DNA of 64,000 nucleotides from Tunicatimonas sp964551335 (GCA_964551335.1 CAZKCO010000022.1:40411-104410); one strand, 5' to 3'. Positions 17,359 through 26,233 are shown, counted from the stretch's first letter. Program-made: numbers and translations. The notes: generated from the letters alone by a model not told the origin.

Positions 17359-17793
17359 ATGTTTTCCAAAGCATGTGAATACGCCATCCGGGCGACTATA
17401 TACGTGGCAGTTCAGTCCTTGAAGGGCGAACGGGCCAGCCTGAAAGCCACTGCAAAAGAGATTGGTTCGCCCACGGCATTTACGGCTAAGATTATGCAAC
17501 AACTGGCAAAGAACGATATCATGTATTCGGTCATGGGGCCATCCGGTGGGTTTCAAATGGATAAAGACCGGATTGACGAGGTAAAACTTAGTGAGGTAGT
17601 GAATGCTATTGATGGAGATGCAATTTACAGAGGGTGTGGTTTGGGACTCAAGGAATGCGATGCTTCCCGCCCCTGCCCGGTTCACGATAAGTTTGCCAAA
17701 ATTCGTGACGATTTGCAGGAAATGCTGGAAAGTACCAGCATTTTCGAACTGGCCATGGGGCTGGAAGTGGGCTTGACATTTTTGAAACGATAA
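17359..17793 (+). CDS. Rrf2-family regulator, second copy
   Basis: 144 residues, close in sequence to the first Rrf2 protein but with a different recognition region (SLKATAKEIGSPTAFTAKIMQ). Three cysteines for an Fe-S cluster lie in CGLGLKECDASRPC (about 95-108). A perfect palindrome over its own promoter indicates autoregulation, and a similar site lies before the cox operon. It heads a gene set with truncated haemoglobin, ric and hemerythrin genes, so NO or oxygen sensing is a sound inference. Confidence 0.87.
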   Translation: MFSKACEYAIRATIYVAVQSLKGERASLKATAKEIGSPTAFTAKIMQQLAKNDIMYSVMGPSGGFQMDKDRIDEVKLSEVVNAIDGDAIYRGCGLGLKECDASRPCPVHDKFAKIRDDLQEMLESTSIFELAMGLEVGLTFLKR

Positions 17794-17805
17794 AAATTTT
17801 ACCTA

Positions 17806-17829
17806 TAAGTAGGACAAAAAGGTCTTAAA
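17806..17829. promoter_or_regulatory. Imperfect copy of the AGGA-N8-TCCT operator
   Basis: TAAGTAGGA (17806-17814) matches the left arm of the operator at 17297 exactly. After 8 bases the right side reads TCTTAAA, a partial match. It lies in front of the truncated haemoglobin gene, where it could control that gene separately. Confidence 0.35.
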
Positions 17830-17864
17830 TTCTTATATATAAGATTTTATGAATTATTATTCTG

Positions 17865-18260
17865 ATGGAGAAACCTAAACAGATCATACAGTTAGACGAT
17901 ATCAAGCTATTAGTAAACAGCTTTTACCGTAAAGTGCGGGAAGATGAGCTACTAGCCCCCATTTTCAACCAGCGGATAGGCGATAAATGGCCTCAACACC
18001 TGGAGAAAATGTACCGTTTCTGGCAGACGGTATTGCTGGAAGAGCATACCTACTACGGCAGTCCTTTTACGCCCCACGCCCATTTGCCGGTAGGTCAACA
18101 GCATTTCAATCGCTGGTTGGAACTGTTTAATCAAACTATTAATGAGCATTTTACTGGCGAAAAAGCCGAAGAAGCCCGTTGGCGGGCGGGCAAAATGGCT
18201 GAGATGTTTCATCATAAGATTGAGTATTACAAGCGTAGTCCTAACCAGCCTATTCTATGA
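17865..18260 (+). CDS. Truncated haemoglobin (group III-like)
   Basis: 131 residues, the size of truncated globins. The N-terminal helix reads LLVNSFYRKVREDELLAPIF. The proximal histidine is probably that of LPVGQQHFNRWLELF, and the MYRFWQTVLL helix has the Phe-Trp pattern of group III. These proteins bind O2 or NO and are linked to nitrosative stress. The stop overlaps the next start (ATGA). The 71 bases separating it from the Rrf2 gene hold an imperfect operator copy. Confidence 0.85.
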   Translation: MEKPKQIIQLDDIKLLVNSFYRKVREDELLAPIFNQRIGDKWPQHLEKMYRFWQTVLLEEHTYYGSPFTPHAHLPVGQQHFNRWLELFNQTINEHFTGEKAEEARWRAGKMAEMFHHKIEYYKRSPNQPIL

Positions 18261-18697
18261 GCACGCGGGTCACTAATCCGGTCGCCATAATTGTCGTATT
18301 CCTGTGGATTGGCTTTGTAGGCGCGATCAGCTTTATGGAGGCCTGGCTCAAGTTTCAGGCCCCGGGGGTCACGCTGGCCATCGGTTTGGGCATCGGACGG
18401 CTGGTTTTTGGGGTGTTGAACAAGGTAGAATGGTTTTTTGCCCTGGCGATTTTGATTACTTCGCTTATGGGCAGCCGACCGTTATTTGGGTGGCGGCATG
18501 TATTTTTTCTGGTCCCTCTGCTCATCCTGATCCTGCAAACAGCATGGCTGCTTCCTGCACTGGATGTCCGGGCCGGACTGCATATAGAAGGACAACCGGT
18601 GCCCCCTTCCAATCTGCATTTTTATTATGTAGGTATGGAAGTGGTAAAAGTGGTTAGCCTGGCAATATTTGGTATCAAACAGTTTAAAAGCCAGTAA
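18257..18697 (+). CDS. Four-helix membrane protein of the NO-stress operon
   Basis: 146 residues with four hydrophobic helices at about 9-28, 38-75, 82-102 and 122-140. A charged periplasmic loop reads DVRAGLHIEGQPVPPSNLHF. I do not recognise the family with certainty. Translational coupling with the haemoglobin gene and the following ric suggests a role in the same response. Confidence 0.6.
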   Translation: MSTRVTNPVAIIVVFLWIGFVGAISFMEAWLKFQAPGVTLAIGLGIGRLVFGVLNKVEWFFALAILITSLMGSRPLFGWRHVFFLVPLLILILQTAWLLPALDVRAGLHIEGQPVPPSNLHFYYVGMEVVKVVSLAIFGIKQFKSQ

Positions 18698-18741
18698 CCG
18701 ATGAAAAACACCAAAAATTTTAACCGTTAAAAACATACATT

Positions 18742-19470
18742 ATGTCAACGTTAACAGAAAAAACCATTGGAGAACTTGTAGCGGAGGATTATCGTACCGC
18801 TTCCATTTTTGAACAGTACGGTATAGATTTCTGCTGTAACGGTAACCGGAACCTTACGGAAGCCTGTGCCGACAAAAACATCCGTCCCGAAGAGCTACTC
18901 AGCAAGATTGATCGCGTACAACAGGAAACCAAAAGCAATTTACCTGACTTTCAATCCTGGCCAGCGGATTTACTGGTAGACTATATTGAAAAGAAACACC
19001 ACCGCTACATAGAAGAAACCATACCGGTGTTAAAACAATACCTGGAAAAGATAGGTCAGGTACATGGCAACAACCATCCTGAATTGTTAAAAATAGCCGC
19101 GCTTTTCAGTGCTTCAGCCGGAGAGCTGACCGCGCATATGAAAAAAGAAGAATTTATCTTATTTCCCTATATTCGGAAAATGGTAAAAGTCCGAAACAGC
19201 GGTGAACAGCCGGAACACCCCCTTTTTGGTACGGTAGCGAACCCCATACAAATGATGATGCAGGAACATGATCACGAAGGGGTCCGGTTTCGTGAAATTA
19301 GTAGGCTGAGCAACACCTACACGCCACCGGAGGATGCCTGCAATACGTACCGGGTTGCATATGCTACGTTGAAGGAGTTTGAGGATGATCTGCACCAGCA
19401 CATCCACCTGGAAAACAACATTTTATTTCCCAGAGCCTTGGCTATGGAAAAAGAACTCACCTATGAATAA
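18742..19470 (+). CDS. ric: Di-iron repair protein RIC, second copy
   Basis: 242 residues with the DUF542 motif YGIDFCCNGN and all hemerythrin-type ligands: HHRYIEETI, AHMKKEEFILFP, QEHDHEG and HQHIHLENNILFP. It clearly resembles the copy at 15761-16483 but is not identical, so the two are old paralogues. It is placed in the operon governed by the second Rrf2 gene, while the first copy heads the nos operon. Function: repair of NO-damaged iron-sulfur clusters. Confidence 0.93.
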   Translation: MSTLTEKTIGELVAEDYRTASIFEQYGIDFCCNGNRNLTEACADKNIRPEELLSKIDRVQQETKSNLPDFQSWPADLLVDYIEKKHHRYIEETIPVLKQYLEKIGQVHGNNHPELLKIAALFSASAGELTAHMKKEEFILFPYIRKMVKVRNSGEQPEHPLFGTVANPIQMMMQEHDHEGVRFREISRLSNTYTPPEDACNTYRVAYATLKEFEDDLHQHIHLENNILFPRALAMEKELTYE

Positions 19471-19927
19471 GCCGATAAAGCGACATAAAAGCCTACAACC
19501 GCTCAGCCGGGAACACCACCAGAGCCTACTGCTTTGCTGGAAAATCCGGATGGGATTCAAAAGGGGGGTGGAAGCCCCCCGGATAAAGCGGTATGCCGAT
19601 TGGTTCTTTGCCCATCATATCCAGCCGCATTTTGATGCGGAAGAAAAATATATTTTCCCTCTACTGGGAATGGATCATGAACTAGTAAAAAAAGCGATGT
19701 CTGATCACCGTAGGCTCATCCGATTATTTAACGAATCGGATGAAATTGAAAAAACGCTGGGCCAGATTGAAGAAGAACTGGAACAGCATATCCGGTTTGA
19801 AGAGCGAGTTTTATTTAATAAAATCCAGCAGGTGGCCACTCCGGAGCAATTAAAACTATTTGACCAGCATCATACGGAAGAACCTTTTCAAGAGAATACC
19901 AACGATGAGTTCTGGAAGCAAGCATAG
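19463..19927 (+). CDS. Hemerythrin HHE-domain protein
   Basis: The start at 19463 overlaps the ric stop by 8 bases and gives 154 residues. The di-iron type ligands are in LSREHHQSLLL, HHIQPHFDAEEKYIFP, MSDHRRLIRLF and EQHIRFEERVLF. Such single-domain proteins are linked to iron or NO/O2 handling. Reading upstream in this frame only runs into ric out of frame, so the later ATG is preferred. Confidence 0.8.
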   Translation: MNKPIKRHKSLQPLSREHHQSLLLCWKIRMGFKRGVEAPRIKRYADWFFAHHIQPHFDAEEKYIFPLLGMDHELVKKAMSDHRRLIRLFNESDEIEKTLGQIEEELEQHIRFEERVLFNKIQQVATPEQLKLFDQHHTEEPFQENTNDEFWKQA

Positions 19928-19954
19928 TTTATTGCAAAATACCCCGGTCAGAAG

Positions 19955-20486
19955 ATGAATGAGGAATATTATTACTGGCCAGCCGATTTATTGGTCCAGC
20001 ACGTAGTGAAAGCTCACCACCAACAAATGCTCCGAAGACTGCCTGAAATCAAAGCTGGTTTTGCTCAGTTGGCTATGATGCACAGCCACTGCCCTAAATT
20101 GAACGAAGCTTACACCCTGTTTTTGCAATATGCGCGAGAAATGGAAGCCCACTAAGGAAGCAATAGCGGTGCTGACAGTTGCCAGAAGATATACGAGGGC
20201 GTTAGAACAGGGTAAAAAATTGGGAAAACCCGGCCTACACTCGGTTTGCCCCGCTATTCACCAGATGTACCTGGAACACAAATCCGAAATGCTACGCTTT
20301 AAGTTGTTATGGCACCTGATGAGCCAGGTTTCTCTCAAAAACAGTCCTTTGTACGAGACCACTTACCAGCAGTTATACGTACTTCAAAGCCAATGGCAAG
20401 CGCAGGTTCAACTGGAAAATGATATTCTTTTTCCCAAGATCATTGGTATGGAGGCTCAGTTAGTCCCCCTAGGAAAAGGGTACTAA
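19955..20486 (+). pseudogene. Decayed third ric paralogue (frameshift, ligands lost)
   Basis: The first part (19955-20155) reads WPADLLVQHVVKAHHQQML and ends EMEAH before TAA, matching the hemerythrin half of the neighbouring ric up to the point of its AHMKKEE motif. The +1 frame (from about 20130) continues the match: SVCPAIHQMYLEHKSEMLRF and WQAQVQLENDILFPKIIGME, aligned to QEHDHEG and HQHIHLENNILFP of ric. Several ligand histidines are replaced (HQHIH by QAQVQ), and the DUF542 domain is missing. A one-base insertion near 20150 explains the frame change. Confidence 0.7.
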
Positions 20487-20565
20487 GAGGTATCAAAAGA
20501 GCCTTTATCCTGGAATGAAGGATTCTTATTGTGACCTTATGCGGCACGATTCAACCGGAAGAGTG

Positions 20566-21006
20566 TCATTCGTCTTTCAATACTTTAAAGGTGCAATTAT
20601 GAATAAAACGATCCACCATAATTTGGCACGCTAACCTGCTGTGAGAGGTTTTATTTGCTACTCCATTTATCGCATGCTACTCGAAAGAATCCAACTTAAC
20701 TATCTCTCCGTCTACCACCTCCGCATGGCAAGTACCACACATTGCCTTTCCTTTACAATCATCCCATTCTTCCCAAAGCTCATTTACTACTAACTCCATC
20801 AAATTTCTATACGATCTAGGAGTACAATTAAGCATTTTTTCCTGTTCGAGCCCATCAATGATGGTGATCTCACATACCTCCTCTGTATACTCAGGGCGCA
20901 ATTCAGAAGAATTCGCGTAGCATACCGGACTAGCATTCCCGGATGCTGCCTGAGTGTCTTCTTTGCAGGTTCTATTTGGGTTGATCATAGTGTATGTATC
21001 TTTCAT
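20566..21006 (-). pseudogene. [2Fe-2S] ferredoxin interrupted by an amber codon
   Basis: The frame from 21006 runs 109 codons to TAG at 20677-20679. It carries three of the four adrenodoxin-type ligands, C-x5-C-x2-C in DDCKGKAMCGTCHAEV. Beyond the TAG the same frame continues for 36 codons to TGA at 20566 and includes SRLACQI, the usual context of the fourth cysteine, at a normal distance (33 residues). So the gene is an intact ferredoxin except for one stop codon. It is divergent from the cox operon and shares its upstream region. Confidence 0.75.
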
Positions 21007-21070
21007 ACAGATCCAATCTATCGGTAATTGGTTTCATCATAGAAGTAATAAAACATAAATATAGGATAAA

Positions 21071-21090
21071 AGGATATTTTTATCCTACTT
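21071..21090. promoter_or_regulatory. AGGA-N8-TCCT operator before the cox operon
   Basis: AGGA (21071-21074), an 8-base A/T spacer and TCCTACTT (21083-21090) match the right arm and spacing of the palindrome at 17297-17326. A further AGGA lies at 21063. It sits 12 bases upstream of the -7 element, as expected for repression or activation by the second Rrf2 protein. It lies between the divergent ferredoxin and coxB. Confidence 0.6.
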
Positions 21091-21097
21091 TATTTAT

Positions 21098-21105
21098 TAT
21101 CTTTG
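21098..21105 (+). promoter_or_regulatory. -7 element of the cox operon
   Basis: TATCTTTG fits TAnnTTTG. No good -33 TTTG lies at the normal distance, so the promoter may need an activator. The coxB ATG is 47 bases downstream. Confidence 0.5.
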
Positions 21106-21152
21106 AAAAAGAGGCTAGCATATTTTTTTGCAACCGATAATCGATTTTTAGT

Positions 21153-22238
21153 ATGGAAAAGATTCTGATAGCCATCAGCTTTGGACTAGTACTATTAATT
21201 ATTTACCTGATCTTCCGCTCTGCCATCTTGATTTCCATCATACAAGGGAAAAAGAAAAAGGAAGCCACCTACAGCAGTGACCAAATCAACGCCATACTGA
21301 TGGTTGTTTTTTTAGTGGGAGGCATGGGGCTGGTCTTCTGGTATTCCAACCGGGCTTCCGAACATTTTCTTCCCGAATCCGCCTCGGTACACGGAGATTG
21401 GATAGATCAACTGTTTTGGATCACGCTGTATATTACCGGGGTTGTCTTCGTGGTGACGCAGACCTTATTGTTCTATTTTTCTTACCGGTACCGCACCCGG
21501 CCGGGCCGTACTGCCTTCTTCTATCCCCATAACAACAAGCTGGAAATTGCCTGGACCATCATCCCGACCATCACGTTTATTGTCTTGTTTTTCGTTGGCC
21601 TGGATGCCTGGAATAAAATCACTTCCCAGGCGCCCGACGATGCGGTGGTTATTGAGGTTGTGGGACAGCAATTTAACTGGATGGTGCGGTATCCGGGCGA
21701 AGACGGGAGCTTAGGCGACTATGACTATCAATTGATTGATGCCGTCAACAGCTTAGGCCTGGATTTCACCGACCGGAACAGCTTTGATGATTTCACCGCC
21801 TCACAGTTGCATATCCCTAAAGGAAAACCCGTACTGCTGAAGATCCGGGCCAAAGACGTATTGCACAGTGTATATATACCCCACTTCCGGTTGAAAATGG
21901 ATGCTGTACCCGGGATGCCTACCCTATTTCATTTCGTGGCAAAATATACTACCCAGGAAATGCGCGACAAGCTGGGCCAACCGGAGTTCAACTACGAACT
22001 GGCCTGTGCCGAACTCTGTGGCCGGGGTCATTTTGCCATGCGCTTTATTGTGGTGGTGGAAGAGGAAGAAGAGTTTAATACCTGGTATCAACAACAGGAA
22101 TCTTGGCTTTCCCGAAACCCCGAGTACCTGACCCGCGTGCCGGATGAGTTAAAAGATCTGGCGAAGCTCTCCATAGAAAAAAGGCGGGATCAGAGCCTCA
22201 GCAGCAGTACTTCTTTATCAGATTATTTCAGTTTTTAG
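21153..22238 (+). CDS. coxB: Cytochrome c oxidase subunit II (CuA)
   Basis: 361 residues with membrane helices near 4-24, 48-66, 87-112 and 125-150. The periplasmic cupredoxin domain follows. The CuA site is complete: the histidine of DVLHSVYIPHF (about 240) and CAELCGRGHFAM (about 286-297), with Cys, Glu, Cys, His and Met in the standard spacing. There is no fused cytochrome c; the separate gene at 24168 may serve this role. Three bases separate it from coxA. Confidence 0.94.
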   Translation: MEKILIAISFGLVLLIIYLIFRSAILISIIQGKKKKEATYSSDQINAILMVVFLVGGMGLVFWYSNRASEHFLPESASVHGDWIDQLFWITLYITGVVFVVTQTLLFYFSYRYRTRPGRTAFFYPHNNKLEIAWTIIPTITFIVLFFVGLDAWNKITSQAPDDAVVIEVVGQQFNWMVRYPGEDGSLGDYDYQLIDAVNSLGLDFTDRNSFDDFTASQLHIPKGKPVLLKIRAKDVLHSVYIPHFRLKMDAVPGMPTLFHFVAKYTTQEMRDKLGQPEFNYELACAELCGRGHFAMRFIVVVEEEEEFNTWYQQQESWLSRNPEYLTRVPDELKDLAKLSIEKRRDQSLSSSTSLSDYFSF

Positions 22239-22240
22239 TC

Positions 22241-24139
22241 ATGGCAGTAAAGAACATACATCAATCCCCGGAAGAACCTTCCGTAGTAGAGGAACATCAT
22301 GAAGATACTTTTATTACCAAATATATCTTCAGCCAGGATCATAAAATGATTGCCAAACAGTACCTGCTCACCGGGATTATGTGGGCGGTTACCGGGGGAC
22401 TTTTGTCGCTGCTTTTCCGTTTGCAACTAGGTTTTCCCGAAGCAAATATGGACTGGTTGAAACCTCTGCTGGGCGACTGGATACAAAGCGGGCGAATAGA
22501 TCCGGAGTTTTACTTAGCCCTGGTTACCATGCACGGTACTGTCATGGTCTTCTTTGTACTGACAGCCGGTTTAAGCGGTACCTTCAGCAATTTTCTGATT
22601 CCGCTGCAAATCGGGGCAAGGGATATGGCCTCCGGCTTCATGAACATGCTTTCGTACTGGTTATTTTTCATTGCCAGTGTCATTATGTTTGGTTCTATGT
22701 TTATTGAAGCCGGCCCGGCCAATCCGGGATGGACGGTATATCCGCCGCTCAGTGTGCTGCCCCAGGCCATCTCAGGTTCCGGTTTGGGTATGACGCTCTG
22801 GCTCATCAGTATGGTTTTTTTCATTGCCTCCACCCTGATGGGCGGGATCAATTACATTACCACGGTGATCAACCTGAGGACTGTCGGCATGTCCTTCAGG
22901 AAGCTGCCGCTCACGGTCTGGGCACTATTCTTTACAGCAATTCTGGGCCTGATCACCTTTCCGGTATTGTTTGCCGCGGCCCTGCTGCTCATTTTTGACC
23001 GGAGTTTCGGCACCAGCTTTTTCCTTTCAGACATTTATATTGCCGGAGAAGCGCTTCCCCATATTGGGGGCAGCCCTGTTCTGTATCAGCACCTGTTCTG
23101 GTTCTTAGGGCACCCGGAGGTGTACATTGCTATTCTGCCCGCTTTCGGCATCGTATCCGAAGTGATTGCCACCAATGCCCGCAAGCCTATTTTCGGCTAC
23201 ATTGCTATGGTCGGCTCCATGTTTGTCATCACCTTTTTATCGGTCACCGTATGGGCCCACCATATGTTTGTGTCGGGTATGAATCCTTTTTTAGGTTCCT
23301 TGTTTATGCTGGCCTCCTTCATTATTGCCGTTCCTTCCTCAGTGAAGGTGTTTAACTGGCTAACCACGTTGTGGCGGGGAAACATCCATTTTACCCCGGC
23401 AATGTTGTTTGCCATTGGGATGGTCTCTTTCTTCATCGCCGGAGGAGTAACAGGATTGTTTGTCGCTAATTCGGCGATCGATATCCAGCTCCACGATACC
23501 TACTTTATTGTAGCCCATTTTCACCTGGTGATGGGAAGTGCCTCCTTCTTTGGCTTTCTGACGGGAGTCTACCATTGGTTTCCCAAAATGTTCGGACGAA
23601 TGATGCACCGGGGATTAGGTTATCTGCACTTCTGGCTCACTTTTGTAGGGGTGTACCTGGTATTTTTTCCGCTGCACTACCTGGGGATGGCCGGCTTTCC
23701 CCGCCGATACTACTCATTTACCAGCTTTGACGCCTTCCAGGCGTTTACCGATCTCAATGCCTTTGTTAGTATTGCCGCTTTTATCACGTTCGCGGCCCAG
23801 CTTATTTTCCTTTTTAATTTCTTCCACAGTATGTTCAGAGGTAAAAAGGCCCCACAAAACCCCTGGCGATCCAATACGCTTGAATGGACCGCCCCGGTCA
23901 ATCCCAGACATGGTAACTGGCCGGGACCGCTGCCGGTGGTCTATCGCTGGCCGTACGATTACAGTAAGCCCGGCGCGAAGGATGATTTCATTCCTCAAAC
24001 CGTTCCTTTTTCGCAAACTCCGGAATCGAACCTTCCCGGAGAAACCAAATTGATCAGCGAGGGCTTACCGGAAGTGGCAGGAGAGAAATTTCAGGACAAG
24101 CTGGAAAAAGGAGATATAGGTCCGAAAAAAAATAAGTAG
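22241..24139 (+). CDS. coxA: Cytochrome c oxidase subunit I, A-type haem-copper oxidase
   Basis: 632 residues, 12 core helices. The haem-CuB centre is intact: HPEVYIAILP (about 289, with the His-Tyr crosslink pair), HH in VWAHHMF (about 339) and AHFHLVMG (about 426). SSVKVFNW carries the K-channel lysine. The C-terminal region (NPWRSNTLEWT, PVVYRWPYDYSKPG) is typical of Bacteroidota CtaD. Reduces O2 to water and pumps protons. Subunits III and IV and assembly factors are absent here, so it is a partial, probably additional, oxidase operon. Confidence 0.95.
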   Translation: MAVKNIHQSPEEPSVVEEHHEDTFITKYIFSQDHKMIAKQYLLTGIMWAVTGGLLSLLFRLQLGFPEANMDWLKPLLGDWIQSGRIDPEFYLALVTMHGTVMVFFVLTAGLSGTFSNFLIPLQIGARDMASGFMNMLSYWLFFIASVIMFGSMFIEAGPANPGWTVYPPLSVLPQAISGSGLGMTLWLISMVFFIASTLMGGINYITTVINLRTVGMSFRKLPLTVWALFFTAILGLITFPVLFAAALLLIFDRSFGTSFFLSDIYIAGEALPHIGGSPVLYQHLFWFLGHPEVYIAILPAFGIVSEVIATNARKPIFGYIAMVGSMFVITFLSVTVWAHHMFVSGMNPFLGSLFMLASFIIAVPSSVKVFNWLTTLWRGNIHFTPAMLFAIGMVSFFIAGGVTGLFVANSAIDIQLHDTYFIVAHFHLVMGSASFFGFLTGVYHWFPKMFGRMMHRGLGYLHFWLTFVGVYLVFFPLHYLGMAGFPRRYYSFTSFDAFQAFTDLNAFVSIAAFITFAAQLIFLFNFFHSMFRGKKAPQNPWRSNTLEWTAPVNPRHGNWPGPLPVVYRWPYDYSKPGAKDDFIPQTVPFSQTPESNLPGETKLISEGLPEVAGEKFQDKLEKGDIGPKKNK

Positions 24140-24167
24140 CTAGCATACATCAACCAAGCCATAATTC

Positions 24168-25121
24168 ATGAAAGATAATCAGTACAAGCAGGTTCGTCGG
24201 TTATTTACAATCACTCCGACGCTTTTCCTAGGGGGCATACTCTTCATAAGTTTTTTGCTGTCAGGATGTGGCAAAAAAAACGAAGACCAACATCGGGCAG
24301 AAAGAAGAAAACAGACGAAAACCGCTTTGACTATTATCAGGAACGACGATTGCCTGAATTGCCATAGTATCGAAGACAGGTCGGTAGGTCCGGCTTACCT
24401 AGAAATTGCCCGAAAGTACGAGTCAGATTTCAGTATAGTTAACCGACTGGCCAAAAAGATCATAGAAGGGGGCGGTGGCTTATGGGGAGGAGAACAGATG
24501 TCGAAACACCCACTATTAAAATCAAGTGATGCCCGAAGAATTGTCCGCTGGATACTTTCTCTGGATGATCCGAAAGCCAATCCGGACCCAATGGTTGAAG
24601 TTCCCGGAGTTTCACTTTCAGAAGCGTTTGGTCAGCAACCAACCGAAAGCGAAAACGGGTTAGTTGTTCAAGCCTATCCCCTGGAAAACGCCAGAAGTAG
24701 CGATTTTTTTAAGATTTCTTCTACACTTACCCCGCAACAATCTGGAGTGATAAAAACGGTACATTTTCCCCAGCCAGAGGCTTTTGAACCCTTGCCGCCA
24801 AATGTTGTGCTGCAAATAACCGGGTTTATCACCTTAGCCCATTCAGGTAAGTATTTTTTTAAACAAGAGCGGTTGGGAAAAGGGAGAGTCTTTCTCAATG
24901 GAGACCTCATCATTAGTGAAAACGACTGGGACCGTGAAATCGACGTAGACCTTTCCCCGGGAACATACCCAATCACGGTAGAATACCTGGCTGAATCGGA
25001 AGAAAGACGCTTATCACTTCAATGGATCACTCCCGAAGGTGAGTACTATCGGGTAATTCCGGAAGAAGCATTTTCGGTTAGCTTATCTCAAACCAAGGCA
25101 GCACAGAATACTATCCAATAA
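24168..25121 (+). CDS. Cytochrome c lipoprotein with PA14-like domain
   Basis: 317 residues. A long leader ends in LLSGC (Cys34). The single haem domain has CLNCH (62-66) and Met111 in GGEQMSKHP. Residues about 185-310 form a PA14-like beta domain (GKYFFKQERLGKGRVFLNGD, LQWITPEG), usually a carbohydrate- or ligand-binding module. The position 28 bases after coxA suggests it donates electrons to this oxidase. The PA14-like module would tie the donor to a surface or glycan ligand, which is inference. Confidence 0.8.
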   Translation: MKDNQYKQVRRLFTITPTLFLGGILFISFLLSGCGKKNEDQHRAERRKQTKTALTIIRNDDCLNCHSIEDRSVGPAYLEIARKYESDFSIVNRLAKKIIEGGGGLWGGEQMSKHPLLKSSDARRIVRWILSLDDPKANPDPMVEVPGVSLSEAFGQQPTESENGLVVQAYPLENARSSDFFKISSTLTPQQSGVIKTVHFPQPEAFEPLPPNVVLQITGFITLAHSGKYFFKQERLGKGRVFLNGDLIISENDWDREIDVDLSPGTYPITVEYLAESEERRLSLQWITPEGEYYRVIPEEAFSVSLSQTKAAQNTIQ

Positions 25122-25174
25122 CCCTTATTTAGCGTTTCTTATCTCGGCTGAATTTGACAAAATCGCTTCACCCA

Positions 25175-26233
25175 TTATTTTGTGGCCCGCTGAAGCCCTT
25201 GCTTATTCAGAATGACTACCCTCATGCGGTCAATGTCAATAAGCCCTTCGTCTTTAAAATCGGCCAGGGTGCGGGTCACCGTTTCTTTCACCGTACCGGC
25301 TAAGCCGGCTAAATCACGCTGAGTGAGCGTAATGACCGGATGCTTCTCGTTTTCCTCTTGGGTTTCGACCAGCCGAAGCAGCACCGCGGCCACCCGTTGC
25401 CGTACCGAATGATACGCAATACGTAACAACTGTTCTTCCCGCTCTACCAAATGATGCGATAACATCTTGATAAACTTTCCCGCCACCTCACGGTTGCCGT
25501 ACAGCAACCGGAAAAAATCATCCGGGGGAATCAGGCTTACTTCCGTTGCTTCCAGGGCCGTAGCTGTTTCGCTGTGCTTTCGTTCATCGTCTAGCAAAGC
25601 CATATAGCCCAGAAAATCACCGGAGCCTAACATCCCGGTCACCAATTCTTTGCCATCTTCGCTGGTTTTGTAAGTTTTCACTTGCCCCTGGTTGATGAAA
25701 TACAACCACTGTCCCACATCCCCTTCCCGAAACAAGTCAGATTTTTTCTGATAGGTCTTAAGCTTTCGTTCTGCTGATAAGTCTTTAAGGTCAGTAAACG
25801 TCCTAGCTTCCTGAAAAAACTGATCCAAGCCATCAGAATCCGGGGCGTATTCCTGGCGGAGCTGGTTGCTTTTGCGTAGCCGGGTTGCTACCGCATCCAG
25901 CAGTTCACTCTCTTCAAATGGCTTGGTCAGATAATCATCCGCCCCCAGGTTCATGCCTTTGCGTATATCGGTTTTTTCCGATTTGGCCGTTAAAAAGATA
26001 AAGGGGATCCCGGCTGTCTCATGCCGTTTGCTGAGGATATGCAGCACCCCGTAGCCATCCAGACCAGGCATCATAATATCGCAGATGATTAAGTCGGGGG
26101 TTTGGTTGAGGGCGGCTTCCACTCCGGCCCGTCCGCTTTCTACAGCGGTTACCTCGTAACCCGATAGCTCCAGAATATCTGCCGTGGTTTCCCGCACATC
26201 CTGATTGTCTTCAATCAATAATACCTTTTTCAT
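25175..26233 (-). CDS. Response regulator fused to CRP/FNR-type regulator
   Basis: 352 residues. The receiver domain (1-122) has the phospho-acceptor Asp52 in IICDIMMPG, plus FLTAKS and the lysine of TKPFEESEL. A cyclic-nucleotide-binding-type domain (about 165-285) and a Crp-type HTH (about 300-345, TQRDLAGLAGTVKETVTRTL) follow. The recognition helix has Glu-x-x-Thr-Arg, like FNR, which reads TTGAT. The sensor kinase gene is immediately upstream with an ATGA overlap. It converges on the oxidase operon, so respiratory control is likely. Confidence 0.87.
   Translation of the reverse strand: MKKVLLIEDNQDVRETTADILELSGYEVTAVESGRAGVEAALNQTPDLIICDIMMPGLDGYGVLHILSKRHETAGIPFIFLTAKSEKTDIRKGMNLGADDYLTKPFEESELLDAVATRLRKSNQLRQEYAPDSDGLDQFFQEARTFTDLKDLSAERKLKTYQKKSDLFREGDVGQWLYFINQGQVKTYKTSEDGKELVTGMLGSGDFLGYMALLDDERKHSETATALEATEVSLIPPDDFFRLLYGNREVAGKFIKMLSHHLVEREEQLLRIAYHSVRQRVAAVLLRLVETQEENEKHPVITLTQRDLAGLAGTVKETVTRTLADFKDEGLIDIDRMRVVILNKQGLQRATK

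Noticed and set aside
22241..24139. Subunit I as a nitric oxide reductase, given the NO context
   Set aside because: The HPEVY motif, the CuB histidine pair and the K-channel lysine, with a CuA subunit II next to it, are those of an oxygen-reducing A-type oxidase.
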